A DNA stretch of 38,934 bases, from assembly GCA_016184365.1 (NCBI GenBank), contig JACPCW010000103.1, forward strand, positions 1 through 38,934, given 5' to 3'. The notes under the pieces were generated by a model that was not told the DNA's origin, did not search any database, and was given only the letters and a program-made list of their open reading frames with translations. Made by a program: the position numbers and the translations under genes. Positions 25,554 through 33,459 of the stretch are shown here, piece by piece; the first letter of the stretch is position 1; each line of letters starts with the position of its first letter. This DNA is from Candidatus Rokuibacteriota bacterium. GTDB taxonomy: Bacteria > Methylomirabilota > Methylomirabilia > Rokubacteriales > CSP1-6.

Positions 25554-26061
25554 TCAGTCGCCCGCTGTTGCGAGCGGGTTGGCCAGGGGATGCAGGACGT
25601 CGAGCGCATAGCCGACGTTGAGTCGCTCTCCGAGCCAGCCTGGCATCGACGTGCGCGGGTGAATGCACAGGCCGTTCGCGGCGTGAGCTTCGCGAAGCGC
25701 TCGTAGCGGATCGGCGGGCATCGCAGGCGGAGCCGGGACATCGGGCACGATACGGCCGTCCGGTCGCCGGAACTCCAGCGTGCCGTCCGGCTGTCGCTCC
25801 ACGGTATAGCCGCCCTCGTGGACCGTGCGATGGTGTCGGTTGCATAGCGACGTGAGGTTGCGTCTCGGCGAGCAGGGCCAGCGCGTCCGCCTGCTGCTGC
25901 TCCATGCTTGGAACGTCCTGGGCCGGGTCCGTCGGGCGCGCCTCGCCGCGCGCCTGCTGGTACAGCGTCTCCCGGGCGGCCTCCAGTGCCCGCAGCAGCA
26001 ACGCGCCCACTTCCGGCGCCAGTCGTCCCCGGATCACCACCATGCCGTCGTCCGAAACTTC
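25554..26061 (-). pseudogene. DUF222/HNH endonuclease gene remnant with internal deletion
   Basis: The 5' part (26061 to about 25862) encodes the end of a DUF222 domain (SDDGMVVIRGRLAPEVG, then MEQQQADALALLAE). At about 25858-25862 it jumps, out of frame, to NLTSLCNRHHRTVHEGGYTV and the usual C-terminal tail (VERQPDGTLEFRRPDGR to LANPLATAGD). The intervening stretch, which in intact members carries the Cys/His metal site and the first part of the HNH motif (about 100 residues), is missing, as is the N-terminus. The gene is therefore dead. Intact relatives are abundant multicopy genes, often mobile-looking, in Acidobacteriota and Actinobacteria. Confidence 0.75.
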
Positions 26062-26090
26062 GGCGGGCCCGGGATGAACCCGGGCCCGCC
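26062..26090 (-). terminator. GC-rich hairpin, possible terminator
   Basis: Perfect 12-bp stem GGCGGGCCCGGG / CCCGGGCCCGCC with a 5-nt loop. It starts 36 nt past the stop of the small Cys/His protein gene on the minus strand. No T tract follows on either strand. Its stem is nearly the same as that of the porin terminator. It also marks the edge of the HNH remnant. Confidence 0.5.
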
Positions 26091-26126
26091 TCTACGTCGC
26101 GCCCTCCGAATACCTCCGGTCGTATT

Positions 26127-26315
26127 TCACTGATCGATCGCGAACCTCAGGAGTTCACCGTCCGCGATCGGACCGAGCCTGGCGCGAATCCGCGCCAGCA
26201 CCATCACGCTATGTTCACCGCACAGGCTGAGCGTCGCCGCCCGATCGGTTCCGGTCTCGCAGTAGAAGCACGCGCCCTCCGCGACCTTGTCCGCGCGATG
26301 TGTCGTCGTTCGCAT
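26127..26315 (-). CDS. Small CxxC...CxxH protein
   Basis: Hypothetical protein of 62 aa. It has C16-F-Y-C19 and C32-G-E-H35, a possible treble-clef or zinc-ribbon metal site, then a helical C-terminus rich in Arg/Leu. It begins 18 nt after the secreted-protein gene, so the two could be cotranscribed. GAGG directly abuts the ATG, too close for a standard SD, which leaves the start uncertain. No family recognised. The regular Cys/His spacing is the main reason to believe it is a gene. Confidence 0.55.
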   Translation of the reverse strand: MRTTTHRADKVAEGACFYCETGTDRAATLSLCGEHSVMVLARIRARLGPIADGELLRFAIDQ

Positions 26316-26333
26316 CCTCAGAGTCTCGAATCG

Positions 26334-26948
26334 TTACTGCAGCTGCAGGTCGAGCCGCACGAGCGGCGTGTTGAGCGAACGTTCGTCCGACCCCACCGGC
26401 ACGATCGACGTGGGGCTCATCAGATAGCTGGGGATTCCGCCGTACGAGAACGGCAGACGGAAGACGCCCGTGAACGTGCCGTTGCGGTCGGTGCCTTCGA
26501 GCTTGGACCGGCCGCGCGCCGTCCACGTGCCGCTGATCGTCCCGTACGGGACGCCGAGGAGCAGCGCGGGCGACAGATCCATCTTGCCCACCAGACTGCC
26601 CTGGAAGACGACCTCCTCGGGGGCGTCGACCAGGTTCTGATCCTGCACGACGATGGCGAACGTCCCGTTCACCGGCCCCTTGCCGGTCGCGAGGTTCACG
26701 TTGTCGCTGGCGAACGCGGCGATGTGGCACCGCTCCACCGTCGGACAGATCGGCGTGCCGCCGTTGACCCAGCCCACGAGCGCGGCGTTCGCCACGCGCC
26801 GGGCCATCTTGCCGCCCTTGACCTTCATCGTTTCCGAGACCTCGTACAGCACGGCATCTTGCGCGCCGGCGAGGCCCGGACTCGCAAGGGCGCTGACGAG
26901 CAGCGCCGCTCCCAGGAGTGCGATGCGTTTCACGAAGCTCACGGTCAT
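26334..26948 (-). CDS. Secreted hypothetical protein
   Basis: Exported protein of 204 aa: a signal peptide (1-29, ending GLAGA-QD), then a beta-rich domain with NGTFAIVVQDQ, GTISGTWTARGR and NGTFTGVFRLPF repeats of strand-turn-strand character. A CPTVERC pair (CPx4C) could form a disulfide. Family not recognised. The start is fixed by the SD AGGTGAGG just before the ATG at 26948. A stable hairpin ends one base before that SD. Secretion or periplasmic location is a safe inference; function is not. Confidence 0.7.
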   Translation of the reverse strand: MTVSFVKRIALLGAALLVSALASPGLAGAQDAVLYEVSETMKVKGGKMARRVANAALVGWVNGGTPICPTVERCHIAAFASDNVNLATGKGPVNGTFAIVVQDQNLVDAPEEVVFQGSLVGKMDLSPALLLGVPYGTISGTWTARGRSKLEGTDRNGTFTGVFRLPFSYGGIPSYLMSPTSIVPVGSDERSLNTPLVRLDLQLQ

Positions 26949-26958
26949 CTCCTCACCT

Positions 26959-26979
26959 CTCGCCGGTCCTGCCGGCGAG
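26959..26979 (-). promoter_or_regulatory. Hairpin abutting the SD of the secreted-protein gene
   Basis: CTCGCCGG / CCGGCGAG, 8-bp perfect stem, 5-nt loop, immediately 5' of AGGTGAGGAG-ATG. Further upstream, to 27190, I see a GGTCAC-TTCC-GTGACC hairpin (about 27098-27113) but no recognisable riboswitch class or clear promoter. It may stabilise the mRNA 5' end or tune translation. Confidence 0.4.
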
Positions 26980-27192
26980 CCCCAAGTAGAAACTTCCAAA
27001 GATGATCGGGGACCCTTCCCCGCCTTCCGTCGCCGGCCCCAATGGATCGGCGAACGCAGCCCCGAGGTAAGGCAAAGGCTAGGCCAGAGTGGTGAGGTCA
27101 CGGAAGTGACCGAAAAACAATGAGACATGCGCCCCAGAGGGACGTGCCGGACGGACGTTTCCTAGCCGGCGCCGAGGCGGGTGGTCGAGGAG

Positions 27193-27222
27193 AAAAAAGC
27201 CGCGCAATTCATGCGCGGAGGC
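27193..27222 (-). terminator. Rho-independent terminator of the acyl-CoA dehydrogenase gene
   Basis: Minus strand: CCGCGC, 7-nt loop, GCGCGG (27218-27200), then T6 (27198-27193), beginning about 16 nt past the gene's stop. Confidence 0.85.
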
Positions 27223-27237
27223 TGCCGATCGATCACG

Positions 27238-28395
27238 TCAACCGCGCCAGTCGACGCGCGACGGCAGCAGATGGTCCGCGATGAGGTTGCGCATCATCTC
27301 GAGGGTGCCGCCGCCGATCGCGAACATCCGCGCGTCGCGCACCATGCGCTCGAGCGGCGCCTGCCGGCTGTAGCCGAGCGCGCCGTGGATCTGGAGCGCT
27401 TCGCTGGTCACCTGCTGCGCGATCTCTGCCGCACACGTCTTGGCCTTGGCGGCCTCGAACGCGTCCGGGAAGCCGTGACCGGCGCGCACCGCCGCGCGAT
27501 GGATGAGCAGCCGCGCGGCGTCGAGCTTCACCGCCATGTCGGCGAGCTTCCAGCGGAGACCCTGGAATTGCGCGATCGGCTTGCCGAACTGCTTGCGGTC
27601 GGTGAGGTAGCGCTGCGCCAGCTCGTAGGCGCCCTGCGCGATGCCGAGCGCCACGGTGGCGGCGCCGAGGCGCTGGCCGTTGTACGCGCGCATCAGCTTC
27701 TTGAAACCGTCGCCGGGGCCGACGAGCACGCTGCCGCGCGGAACGTCGACGCCCTCGAAGTGCAGCTGCCCCTCTGGAATCCCGCGCAGCCCCATCATCA
27801 GCTCGCGCGGACCGATCCTGAAGCCCGGCATGTCGCGCTCGAGCCAGAGCCCGCCGATCCCGGGCGCGCCCGGCGTGTCACCGAACCGCGTGTAGACGAG
27901 ATACAGGCGCGACGTGCCGGCGCCGGTGATCCAGCGCTTCGAGCCGGAGAGCCTGAAGCCGCTCGCCGTCTCTTCGACACGGGTGTCCATGTCGGTCGCC
28001 GCGGATCCGGCCGCGGCTTCGGTGATCGCGATGGCGGGCTTCTCGCCTTCGAGCACCCACGGGAAGTACCGGCGCTTCTGCGCCTCGGTGCCGTACGCCT
28101 TCAGCGCGCCGACGGCGCCCACGTTGCCCTCGACGACGATGCGCCCGGTGATGCCGCACGCGCGGGCGATCTCTTCGATGACGAGGATCACGTCGATGAG
28201 CGAACGATCCGCGCCGCCGTACTCCTTCGGGATCGTCATCCCCATGAACCCGGCGCGGACCAGATCCTTGACGTTCTCCCAGGGATACTCCTCGCGCTCG
28301 TCGAAGCCGGCGGCGCGCTCGGCGAAGACGGTGTCGGCCAGCGTGCGCGCCTGCTGCTTGAGGTCCAGCTGCGCGGGCGTCAGCTCGAAATCCAT
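27238..28395 (-). CDS. Acyl-CoA dehydrogenase family protein lacking the usual catalytic Glu
   Basis: FAD-dependent fold of the acyl-CoA dehydrogenase family, 385 aa. It has N-terminal helices, the middle beta domain (AITEAAAGSAATDMDTR, then KRWITGAG), and a C-terminal helical domain with DRKQFGKPIAQFQ. The active-site base is Glu in the YEGT motif of most members, or Glu in the LxxER helix of isovaleryl/long-chain types. Here the first site is G361-G-G-T364 and the second is Q241 in YNGQRLG. Arg85 lies where 3-sulfinopropionyl-CoA desulfinases carry a key Arg, and those enzymes also use Gln. A desulfinase-like or other non-dehydrogenating activity is possible. It has its own promoter and terminator. 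Confidence 0.85.
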   Translation of the reverse strand: MDFELTPAQLDLKQQARTLADTVFAERAAGFDEREEYPWENVKDLVRAGFMGMTIPKEYGGADRSLIDVILVIEEIARACGITGRIVVEGNVGAVGALKAYGTEAQKRRYFPWVLEGEKPAIAITEAAAGSAATDMDTRVEETASGFRLSGSKRWITGAGTSRLYLVYTRFGDTPGAPGIGGLWLERDMPGFRIGPRELMMGLRGIPEGQLHFEGVDVPRGSVLVGPGDGFKKLMRAYNGQRLGAATVALGIAQGAYELAQRYLTDRKQFGKPIAQFQGLRWKLADMAVKLDAARLLIHRAAVRAGHGFPDAFEAAKAKTCAAEIAQQVTSEALQIHGALGYSRQAPLERMVRDARMFAIGGGTLEMMRNLIADHLLPSRVDWRG

Positions 28396-28402
28396 GCGGC
28401 GG

Positions 28403-28408
28403 AGTGTA
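28403..28408 (-). promoter_or_regulatory. -10 box of the acyl-CoA dehydrogenase gene
   Basis: Minus strand TACACT (28408-28403) ends 7 nt before the ATG at 28395, with only a loose TTTTCG at the -35 distance. The mRNA would be leaderless. Confidence 0.45.
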
Positions 28409-28453
28409 CGCGACGTTATCCGAACCGAAAAGCCGCGCGGCTGTGCGCGAGTT

Positions 28454-28582
28454 CGAGCGGCGGCTTCGCCGCCGCAATCGAGCCAAGAAACCCGAGCGGG
28501 TGACCGGTGGGGGCCATCGGCCGGGGAGCCCGAGGGGGCGTCAGCCCCTTCGGTCGCGATTCCGGCGATCGCTCCCCCCGAT
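28454..28582 (+). repeat. Interspersed GC-rich palindromic repeat, copy B
   Basis: Same modular sequence as 8401-8526 but on the plus strand: GAGCGGCGGCTTCGCCGCCG hairpin, variable part, CCGGGGAGCCCGAGGGGGCG, CAGCCCCTTCGGTCGCGA, then TCGCTCCCCCCGA. It fills the gap between the lpd stop and the acyl-CoA dehydrogenase promoter. When translated in its plus-strand frame it yields the same Arg-rich motif ([11 protein letters not shown]) that forms the YbeY tail. Confidence 0.75.
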
Positions 28583-29965
28583 CTAAATATGTATTGCCTG
28601 CCCGAGCGCGGCGAGCGTCGCTTCGAGCGCGGCCTCGGACAGCGTCGGGTGCGCGTGGATCGTGTGCATGATCTCCTCGAGCGTCGCTTCGAGCGTCCGG
28701 CCGACGGCGAACTCGTGGATCATCTCCGTCGCCTCCGGACCGATGATGTGCACGCCGAGGATCTCGCCGGTCCGCTTGTCGGCGACCACCTTCACGAAGC
28801 CTTCCGTCTCGCCCATCGCGACGGCCTTGCCGCTCGCGGTGAACGGGAACTTGCCGACGGCGACCTCGCGGCCGTTCTCCTGCGCTTTCGCCTGCGTGAG
28901 GCCGATCGACGCGATCTGCGGCCGGCAGTACGTGCACGACGGCACGTTGCCGTACTCGACGGCGTGCGCGTCGCGGCCGGCGATGATCTCGGCGGCGAGC
29001 ACGCCTTCCGCCATCGCCTTGTGCGCGAGCAGCGGCGGCCCGGCCATGTCGCCGATGGCGTAGATGCCCTTCACGGAGGTCTCCATCGTCGGCGACACCT
29101 TCACGAAGCCGCGGTCCATCGCGACGCCGACGCCCTCGAGGCCGACGCCTTCGACCTTGGCGGCGCGGCCGACGGCCATCAGCACCGCTTCGGCTTCGAG
29201 CTTGCCGGCATCGGTCTCGATGGTGACGCCGCTCGCGCCGGGCGCGACCTTCGACACCTTCACGCCCGTCTTGATCTCGATGCCGCGCCGGCTGAACGAG
29301 CGATTGAGCTGCGCGGAGACTTCCTCGTCCTCGATCGGCACGACGCGCGGCAGCGCTTCGAGCAGCGTCACCTGGGCGCCGTACGCGCGATAGACGTCGG
29401 CGAACTCGACGCCGACGGCGCCGGCGCCGATGATGACGATCGACTTCGGCCGCGTCTCGTTGCGGAGCGCGCCCGTCGACGAGAGCACGCGCTGCTCGTC
29501 GATGGTGACGCCGGGCAGCGAGCGCGGCGCCGAGCCCGTGGCGAGGATGATCGTCTTCGCCTCGATCGTCTCCGCGCCCTTCGAGCCGGACACTTCGACG
29601 GTCGTCTTCGACGTCAGCGTGCCGCGCCCGGGGAAGAGCGTGATCGTGTTCTTCTTGAAGAGGAACTCGACGCCCTTCGCCATGCGGTCGGCGACGCTGC
29701 GGCTGCGCTTCACCGCCTGGGCGTAGTCGGCCTTCACCTCGCCGGTGGTGATGCCGAAATCCTGCGCCCGTTCCACGAGATGCACGACCTCGGCGTTGCG
29801 CAGCAGCGCCTTCGTGGGAATGCAGCCCCAGTTGAGACACACGCCGCCGGGACGATCGTCTTCGACGGCGGCGACCTTCAGGCCGAGCTGCGACGCGCGG
29901 ATGGCCGCGACGTACCCGCCGGGACCGGTGCCGACGACGACGAGATCGAACTGATGCGCCGCCAT
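28583..29965 (-). CDS. lpd: Dihydrolipoamide dehydrogenase (E3)
   Basis: Flavoprotein that reoxidises dihydrolipoamide on E2, passing electrons to NAD+. It has 460 aa: FAD-binding GTGPGGY (12-18), the redox disulfide C43-LNWG-C48, NAD-binding GAGAVGVEFA, and the C-terminal His-Glu pair in HAHPTLSEA. The extra CTYC pair in the interface domain is unusual but away from the active site. The ATG at 29965 lies 2 nt after the E2 stop. Last gene of the PDH operon; the repeat element follows directly. Confidence 0.96.
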   Translation of the reverse strand: MAAHQFDLVVVGTGPGGYVAAIRASQLGLKVAAVEDDRPGGVCLNWGCIPTKALLRNAEVVHLVERAQDFGITTGEVKADYAQAVKRSRSVADRMAKGVEFLFKKNTITLFPGRGTLTSKTTVEVSGSKGAETIEAKTIILATGSAPRSLPGVTIDEQRVLSSTGALRNETRPKSIVIIGAGAVGVEFADVYRAYGAQVTLLEALPRVVPIEDEEVSAQLNRSFSRRGIEIKTGVKVSKVAPGASGVTIETDAGKLEAEAVLMAVGRAAKVEGVGLEGVGVAMDRGFVKVSPTMETSVKGIYAIGDMAGPPLLAHKAMAEGVLAAEIIAGRDAHAVEYGNVPSCTYCRPQIASIGLTQAKAQENGREVAVGKFPFTASGKAVAMGETEGFVKVVADKRTGEILGVHIIGPEATEMIHEFAVGRTLEATLEEIMHTIHAHPTLSEAALEATLAALGQAIHI

Positions 29966-29967
29966 CG

Positions 29968-31341
29968 CTAGACCAGCAGCCGGAGCGGTTCCTCCAGCAG
30001 CCGACCCACGTCCTGGAGGAATCGCGCGCCCATCGCGCCGTCCATGACGCGGTGGTCGCACGAGATCGTCAGCTTCATGCGGCGGCCGACGCCGAGGCCG
30101 GTGTCGGTCACGACGGGCTGCACCTTCACCGAGCCGACCGCGAGGATCGCGCCCTCGGGTGGGTTGATGATCGCGCTGAATTCCGAGACGTCGAACATGC
30201 CGAGATTCGAGATCGAGAACGTCGCGCCGGACAGCTCGTTGGCGCGCAGCTTCCGGTGGCGCGCGCGCTCGGCGAGATCGCGCGCCTCGGTGGCGATCTG
30301 CGCGAGCGACTTCGCGTGGACGTCGCGGAGCACGGGCGTGATGAGCCCCTCCTCCAGCGCGACGGCGATGCCCATGTGCACGCGGTGATGGACGCGGATC
30401 GACTCGCCCTGGAACGACGCGTTCACGCCCGGATGGCGGAGCAGCGTGAGCGCGCACGCGCGGATCACGAGGTCGTTCACCGAGATCTTCGGCTGGCCAG
30501 CAAGCCCGTTCAGCGATTCCCGCAGCTCCCAGGCCCGGTCCATCGCGACGTCCGAGGTGACGTAGAAGTGCGGCACCGGCCCCTTCGACAGCGGCATGCG
30601 CTTCGCGATCGTCGCGCGCATCGAGCTCAGCGCGACGTCTTCGTATTCCGGGCCGGTCGCCGACGGCGCATACGCCGGCGCCACCGTTCCGGACGGTCCC
30701 GCCGTCGCGGCGGCCTCGACGTCCTTGCGGATGATCCGACCGCCCGGACCCGATCCGCGGATCAGGCGCAGGTCGACGCCGGACTGCGACGCGATCTTCT
30801 TCGCGAGCGGCGACGCCTTCACGCGTCCACCGGCCGGTCCGGCCGGCGCGGCGGCCGCCGCCGGGTGCGCCGCGCCCGACGGCGCCGTCGCAGGCGTTCC
30901 GGTCGCGGCAGGCTTGGGCGCTTCACGTGTCACGAGCTCGTCACCGCGCTGCGGCAGCTTCGGTGCAGCGGCCGGCGCGGCCGCGGGCTTCGAGGGCGGC
31001 GCGGCGGCCGGCCTGGACGGCGCCGGCTCGGTGGTGGCGGCGGGCGCCGGCGCCTGTGCCGCGCCGCCGGCTTCCGCGACCACGGACGCGATGTCGTCGT
31101 TCGGCTCGGCGATGACCGCGATCAGCGCGCCGACGGGCACCCGGTCGCCGGGCTGCACGAGGATCTTGCGCAGGACGCCCGCGCCGAACGCCTCCATCTC
31201 GACGTCGGCCTTGTCGGTTTCCACCTCGGCGACGATGTCGCCCGCCTGGACGCGGTCGCCTTCCTTCTTGATCCACTTGATGAGCTTGCCGGTCTCCATC
31301 TGCTCCGACAGCTTCGGCATGACGACTTTGCTGACGGCCAT
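29968..31341 (-). CDS. pdhC: Dihydrolipoamide acetyltransferase (E2) of the pyruvate dehydrogenase complex
   Basis: Core acyltransferase of the complex, 457 aa. It has one lipoyl domain (1-80, lipoylated K44 in ETDKADVE), a long Ala/Pro linker, an E3/E1-binding domain (about 172-210, VKASPLAKKIA), a second linker, and the catalytic domain with H430 in SCDHRVMDGA (HxxxDG). It starts 3 nt after pdhB ends. The single lipoyl domain and E1 alpha/beta partners resemble Gram-positive/alpha-proteobacterial PDH. Substrate (pyruvate versus a branched 2-oxoacid) is inferred from E1. Confidence 0.94.
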   Translation of the reverse strand: MAVSKVVMPKLSEQMETGKLIKWIKKEGDRVQAGDIVAEVETDKADVEMEAFGAGVLRKILVQPGDRVPVGALIAVIAEPNDDIASVVAEAGGAAQAPAPAATTEPAPSRPAAAPPSKPAAAPAAAPKLPQRGDELVTREAPKPAATGTPATAPSGAAHPAAAAAPAGPAGGRVKASPLAKKIASQSGVDLRLIRGSGPGGRIIRKDVEAAATAGPSGTVAPAYAPSATGPEYEDVALSSMRATIAKRMPLSKGPVPHFYVTSDVAMDRAWELRESLNGLAGQPKISVNDLVIRACALTLLRHPGVNASFQGESIRVHHRVHMGIAVALEEGLITPVLRDVHAKSLAQIATEARDLAERARHRKLRANELSGATFSISNLGMFDVSEFSAIINPPEGAILAVGSVKVQPVVTDTGLGVGRRMKLTISCDHRVMDGAMGARFLQDVGRLLEEPLRLLV

Positions 31342-31344
31342 CGC

Positions 31345-32334
31345 TCAGCCCCCGTTGGCGTAGCAGACGTGGCGGATCGCGGCGATGATCTTGTCCTTCG
31401 ACGGCGTCTTCGCGCGCTCGAGGTTCCGCGCATACGGCATCGGCGCGTTCTCGCCGGTGACGCGCTCGACCGGCGCATCGAGGTCGTCGAACGCGTGCTC
31501 CTGGATCCACGCGGAGATCTCCGAGCCCATCCCGGCGAAGCCGGCGCCCGCTTCCACGACGACGGCGCGATGGGTCTTGCGGACCGACGCCATGATCGTG
31601 TCGACGTCCATCGGTCTGAGCGTGCGCGGGTCGACGATCTCGACGGAGATGCCTTCCTTCTCGAGCTCTTCGGCGGCTTCCATCGCGCGGTAGTACATGC
31701 CCATGTACGCGACCACGGTGACGTCCGTCCCTTCGCGACGCACGACCGCCTGGCCGAGCGGAATCGTGAAGTCCGGATCCTCGGGCACCTCGCCCTTCAC
31801 GGCGTAGAGCGTCTCCGACTCGATGAAGATCACCGGGTTGTCGTCACGGATCGCCGACTTCAGGAGGCCCTTCGCATCGGCGGGCGTCGACGGCCGAACG
31901 ACCTTCAGTCCGGGCACGTGATAGAAGTACGTCTCCATCGATTGCGAGTGCTGGGCGGCGAGCTGGTGCGCGGGCCCGCCGGGCCCGCGGATCACGATCG
32001 GGATGTGGTACTGGCCGCCGGACATGTAATGGAGCTTCGCGGCCGAATTCACGATCTGGTCGAGCGCCAGCAGCGCGAAGTTGAAGGTCATCATCTCGAC
32101 GACGGGTCTCAGACCGACCATGGCGGCGCCGATCCCGGCGCCGGTGAATCCGGATTCCGCGATCGGCGTGTCGACGATGCGCCGCGGACCGAACTCCTTC
32201 AGCAGCCCCTGCGTCACCTTGTACGCGCCCTCGTAGAGCCCGACTTCTTCGCCGATGACGAAGACGCGGTCGTCGCGCTGCATCTCCTCGCGGAGCGCCA
32301 GGTTCAGCGCCTCGCGGTAGGTGATCACTGGCAC
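31345..32334 (-). CDS. pdhB: Pyruvate dehydrogenase E1 beta subunit
   Basis: Beta chain (329 aa) of the thiamine-diphosphate E1 heterotetramer. Seen: the ThDP-activating Glu region (VDTPIAESGFTGAGIGAA), the metal-binding loop and the C-terminal transketolase-type domain (DPRTLRPMD). The start is GTG 32334, one base after the pdhA stop. Together with pdhA it decarboxylates the 2-oxoacid and acetylates the E2 lipoyl arm. Confidence 0.94.
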   Translation of the reverse strand: MPVITYREALNLALREEMQRDDRVFVIGEEVGLYEGAYKVTQGLLKEFGPRRIVDTPIAESGFTGAGIGAAMVGLRPVVEMMTFNFALLALDQIVNSAAKLHYMSGGQYHIPIVIRGPGGPAHQLAAQHSQSMETYFYHVPGLKVVRPSTPADAKGLLKSAIRDDNPVIFIESETLYAVKGEVPEDPDFTIPLGQAVVRREGTDVTVVAYMGMYYRAMEAAEELEKEGISVEIVDPRTLRPMDVDTIMASVRKTHRAVVVEAGAGFAGMGSEISAWIQEHAFDDLDAPVERVTGENAPMPYARNLERAKTPSKDKIIAAIRHVCYANGG

Positions 32335-32335
32335 C

Positions 32336-33349
32336 TCAGTCGTTCTCCTTGTAGATGTCGGTGAACAGCCACTCGACCGGCGGCTCCGGCGAGGCCTCGG
32401 CGAACGCGACCGCTTCGTCGACGCGGTCGTTGACGTCCTTTTCGAGCGCCTTCACGTCGGCGTCGGTCAGCACGCCCGCTTCGCTCGCGCGCGTGCGGAA
32501 GAGGACGATCGGATCGCGAAGCTTTTCGCGCTCCACTTCTTCCTTCGTCCGGTAGACCGCGCCGGCGGGATCGCGCATCGAGTGCCCGCGGAACCGGTAC
32601 GTCCGCGCCTCGACCAGCGTCGGCGCCGACTCGCGGCGCGCGCGCTCGACGGCCTTGCCGATGCTGTCGCGGACCGCGAGGACGTCCATGCCGTCCACGG
32701 GCTCGCACGCCATGTGGTAGGCGTGTCCGAACTTCCAGATCTCGGTCTGCGCCAGCGCGCGCTCGAGCGACGTGCCCATCGCGTACCGGTTGTTCTCGCA
32801 GATGAACACGACCGGCAGCTTCCACAGCGCCGCGAGGTTCATCGATTCGTGGAACTCGCCCTCGGGCACGGAGCCGTCACCGAAGAAGCACAGGATCACG
32901 CGGTCATCGGACCGGTATTTCGACGCGAACGCGACGCCGGTGGCCAGCGGCAGGTGCGCGCCGACGATGGCATGGCCGCCGAGGAAGTTGACGGTCTTGT
33001 CGAAGAGATGCATCGAGCCGCCCTTGCCCTTCGACAGCCCGTCGCGCCGGCCGAACAGCTCGGCCATGACGCGCCGGGGATCCGAGCCCTTCGCGAGGCA
33101 GTGGCCGTGCTCGCGATACGTCGAGATCGCGTAGTCGTCGGGGCGCAGCGTGGAGATCGCGCCGACGGCGACCGCTTCCTCGCCGATCGACAGGTGGAGG
33201 AAGCCGCCGATCTTGCCGAGCGCGTACATCTCGCCGGCCTTCTCCTCGAAGCGGCGGATGAGCATCATGTCGAAGAGGAGCCGCCGGGCAAGCTCCTCGT
33301 CGAGGGCCGGCACACGCGGCGCCGGCCCCTTCGCTGTCCTCTGGGCCAT
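32336..33349 (-). CDS. pdhA: Pyruvate dehydrogenase E1 alpha subunit
   Basis: Alpha chain (337 aa) with the ThDP motif GDGS (157-160) to ENN (185-187), the SIGEEAVAVGA and YREHGHCLA segments, and the loop YRFRGHSMRDP. These fit pyruvate rather than branched-chain dehydrogenases, though acetoin dehydrogenase cannot be excluded. First gene of pdhA-pdhB-pdhC-lpd. An SD GAGGGG lies 7 nt before the ATG. A 110-nt gap to korB holds the promoter, for which only a weak TAGCTT box is visible. Cells would thus have both an NAD-linked and a ferredoxin-linked oxidation route for 2-oxoacids. Confidence 0.93.
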   Translation of the reverse strand: MAQRTAKGPAPRVPALDEELARRLLFDMMLIRRFEEKAGEMYALGKIGGFLHLSIGEEAVAVGAISTLRPDDYAISTYREHGHCLAKGSDPRRVMAELFGRRDGLSKGKGGSMHLFDKTVNFLGGHAIVGAHLPLATGVAFASKYRSDDRVILCFFGDGSVPEGEFHESMNLAALWKLPVVFICENNRYAMGTSLERALAQTEIWKFGHAYHMACEPVDGMDVLAVRDSIGKAVERARRESAPTLVEARTYRFRGHSMRDPAGAVYRTKEEVEREKLRDPIVLFRTRASEAGVLTDADVKALEKDVNDRVDEAVAFAEASPEPPVEWLFTDIYKEND

Positions 33350-33459
33350 GCAATACCCCTCGTCTCGAAGCTACCACCGTCTCGGCCTCCGGTCGTCGGA
33401 CGCAGGCCGGGCGCGCGGCGCCGGAAGGTTCGTCACGATGGCGGGCGAGAGCCGCCGTG

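Noticed and set aside
26949..27190. c-di-GMP or other riboswitch before the secreted-protein gene
   Set aside because: Hairpins are present, but none of the conserved core sequences of the known classes I could recall are found.
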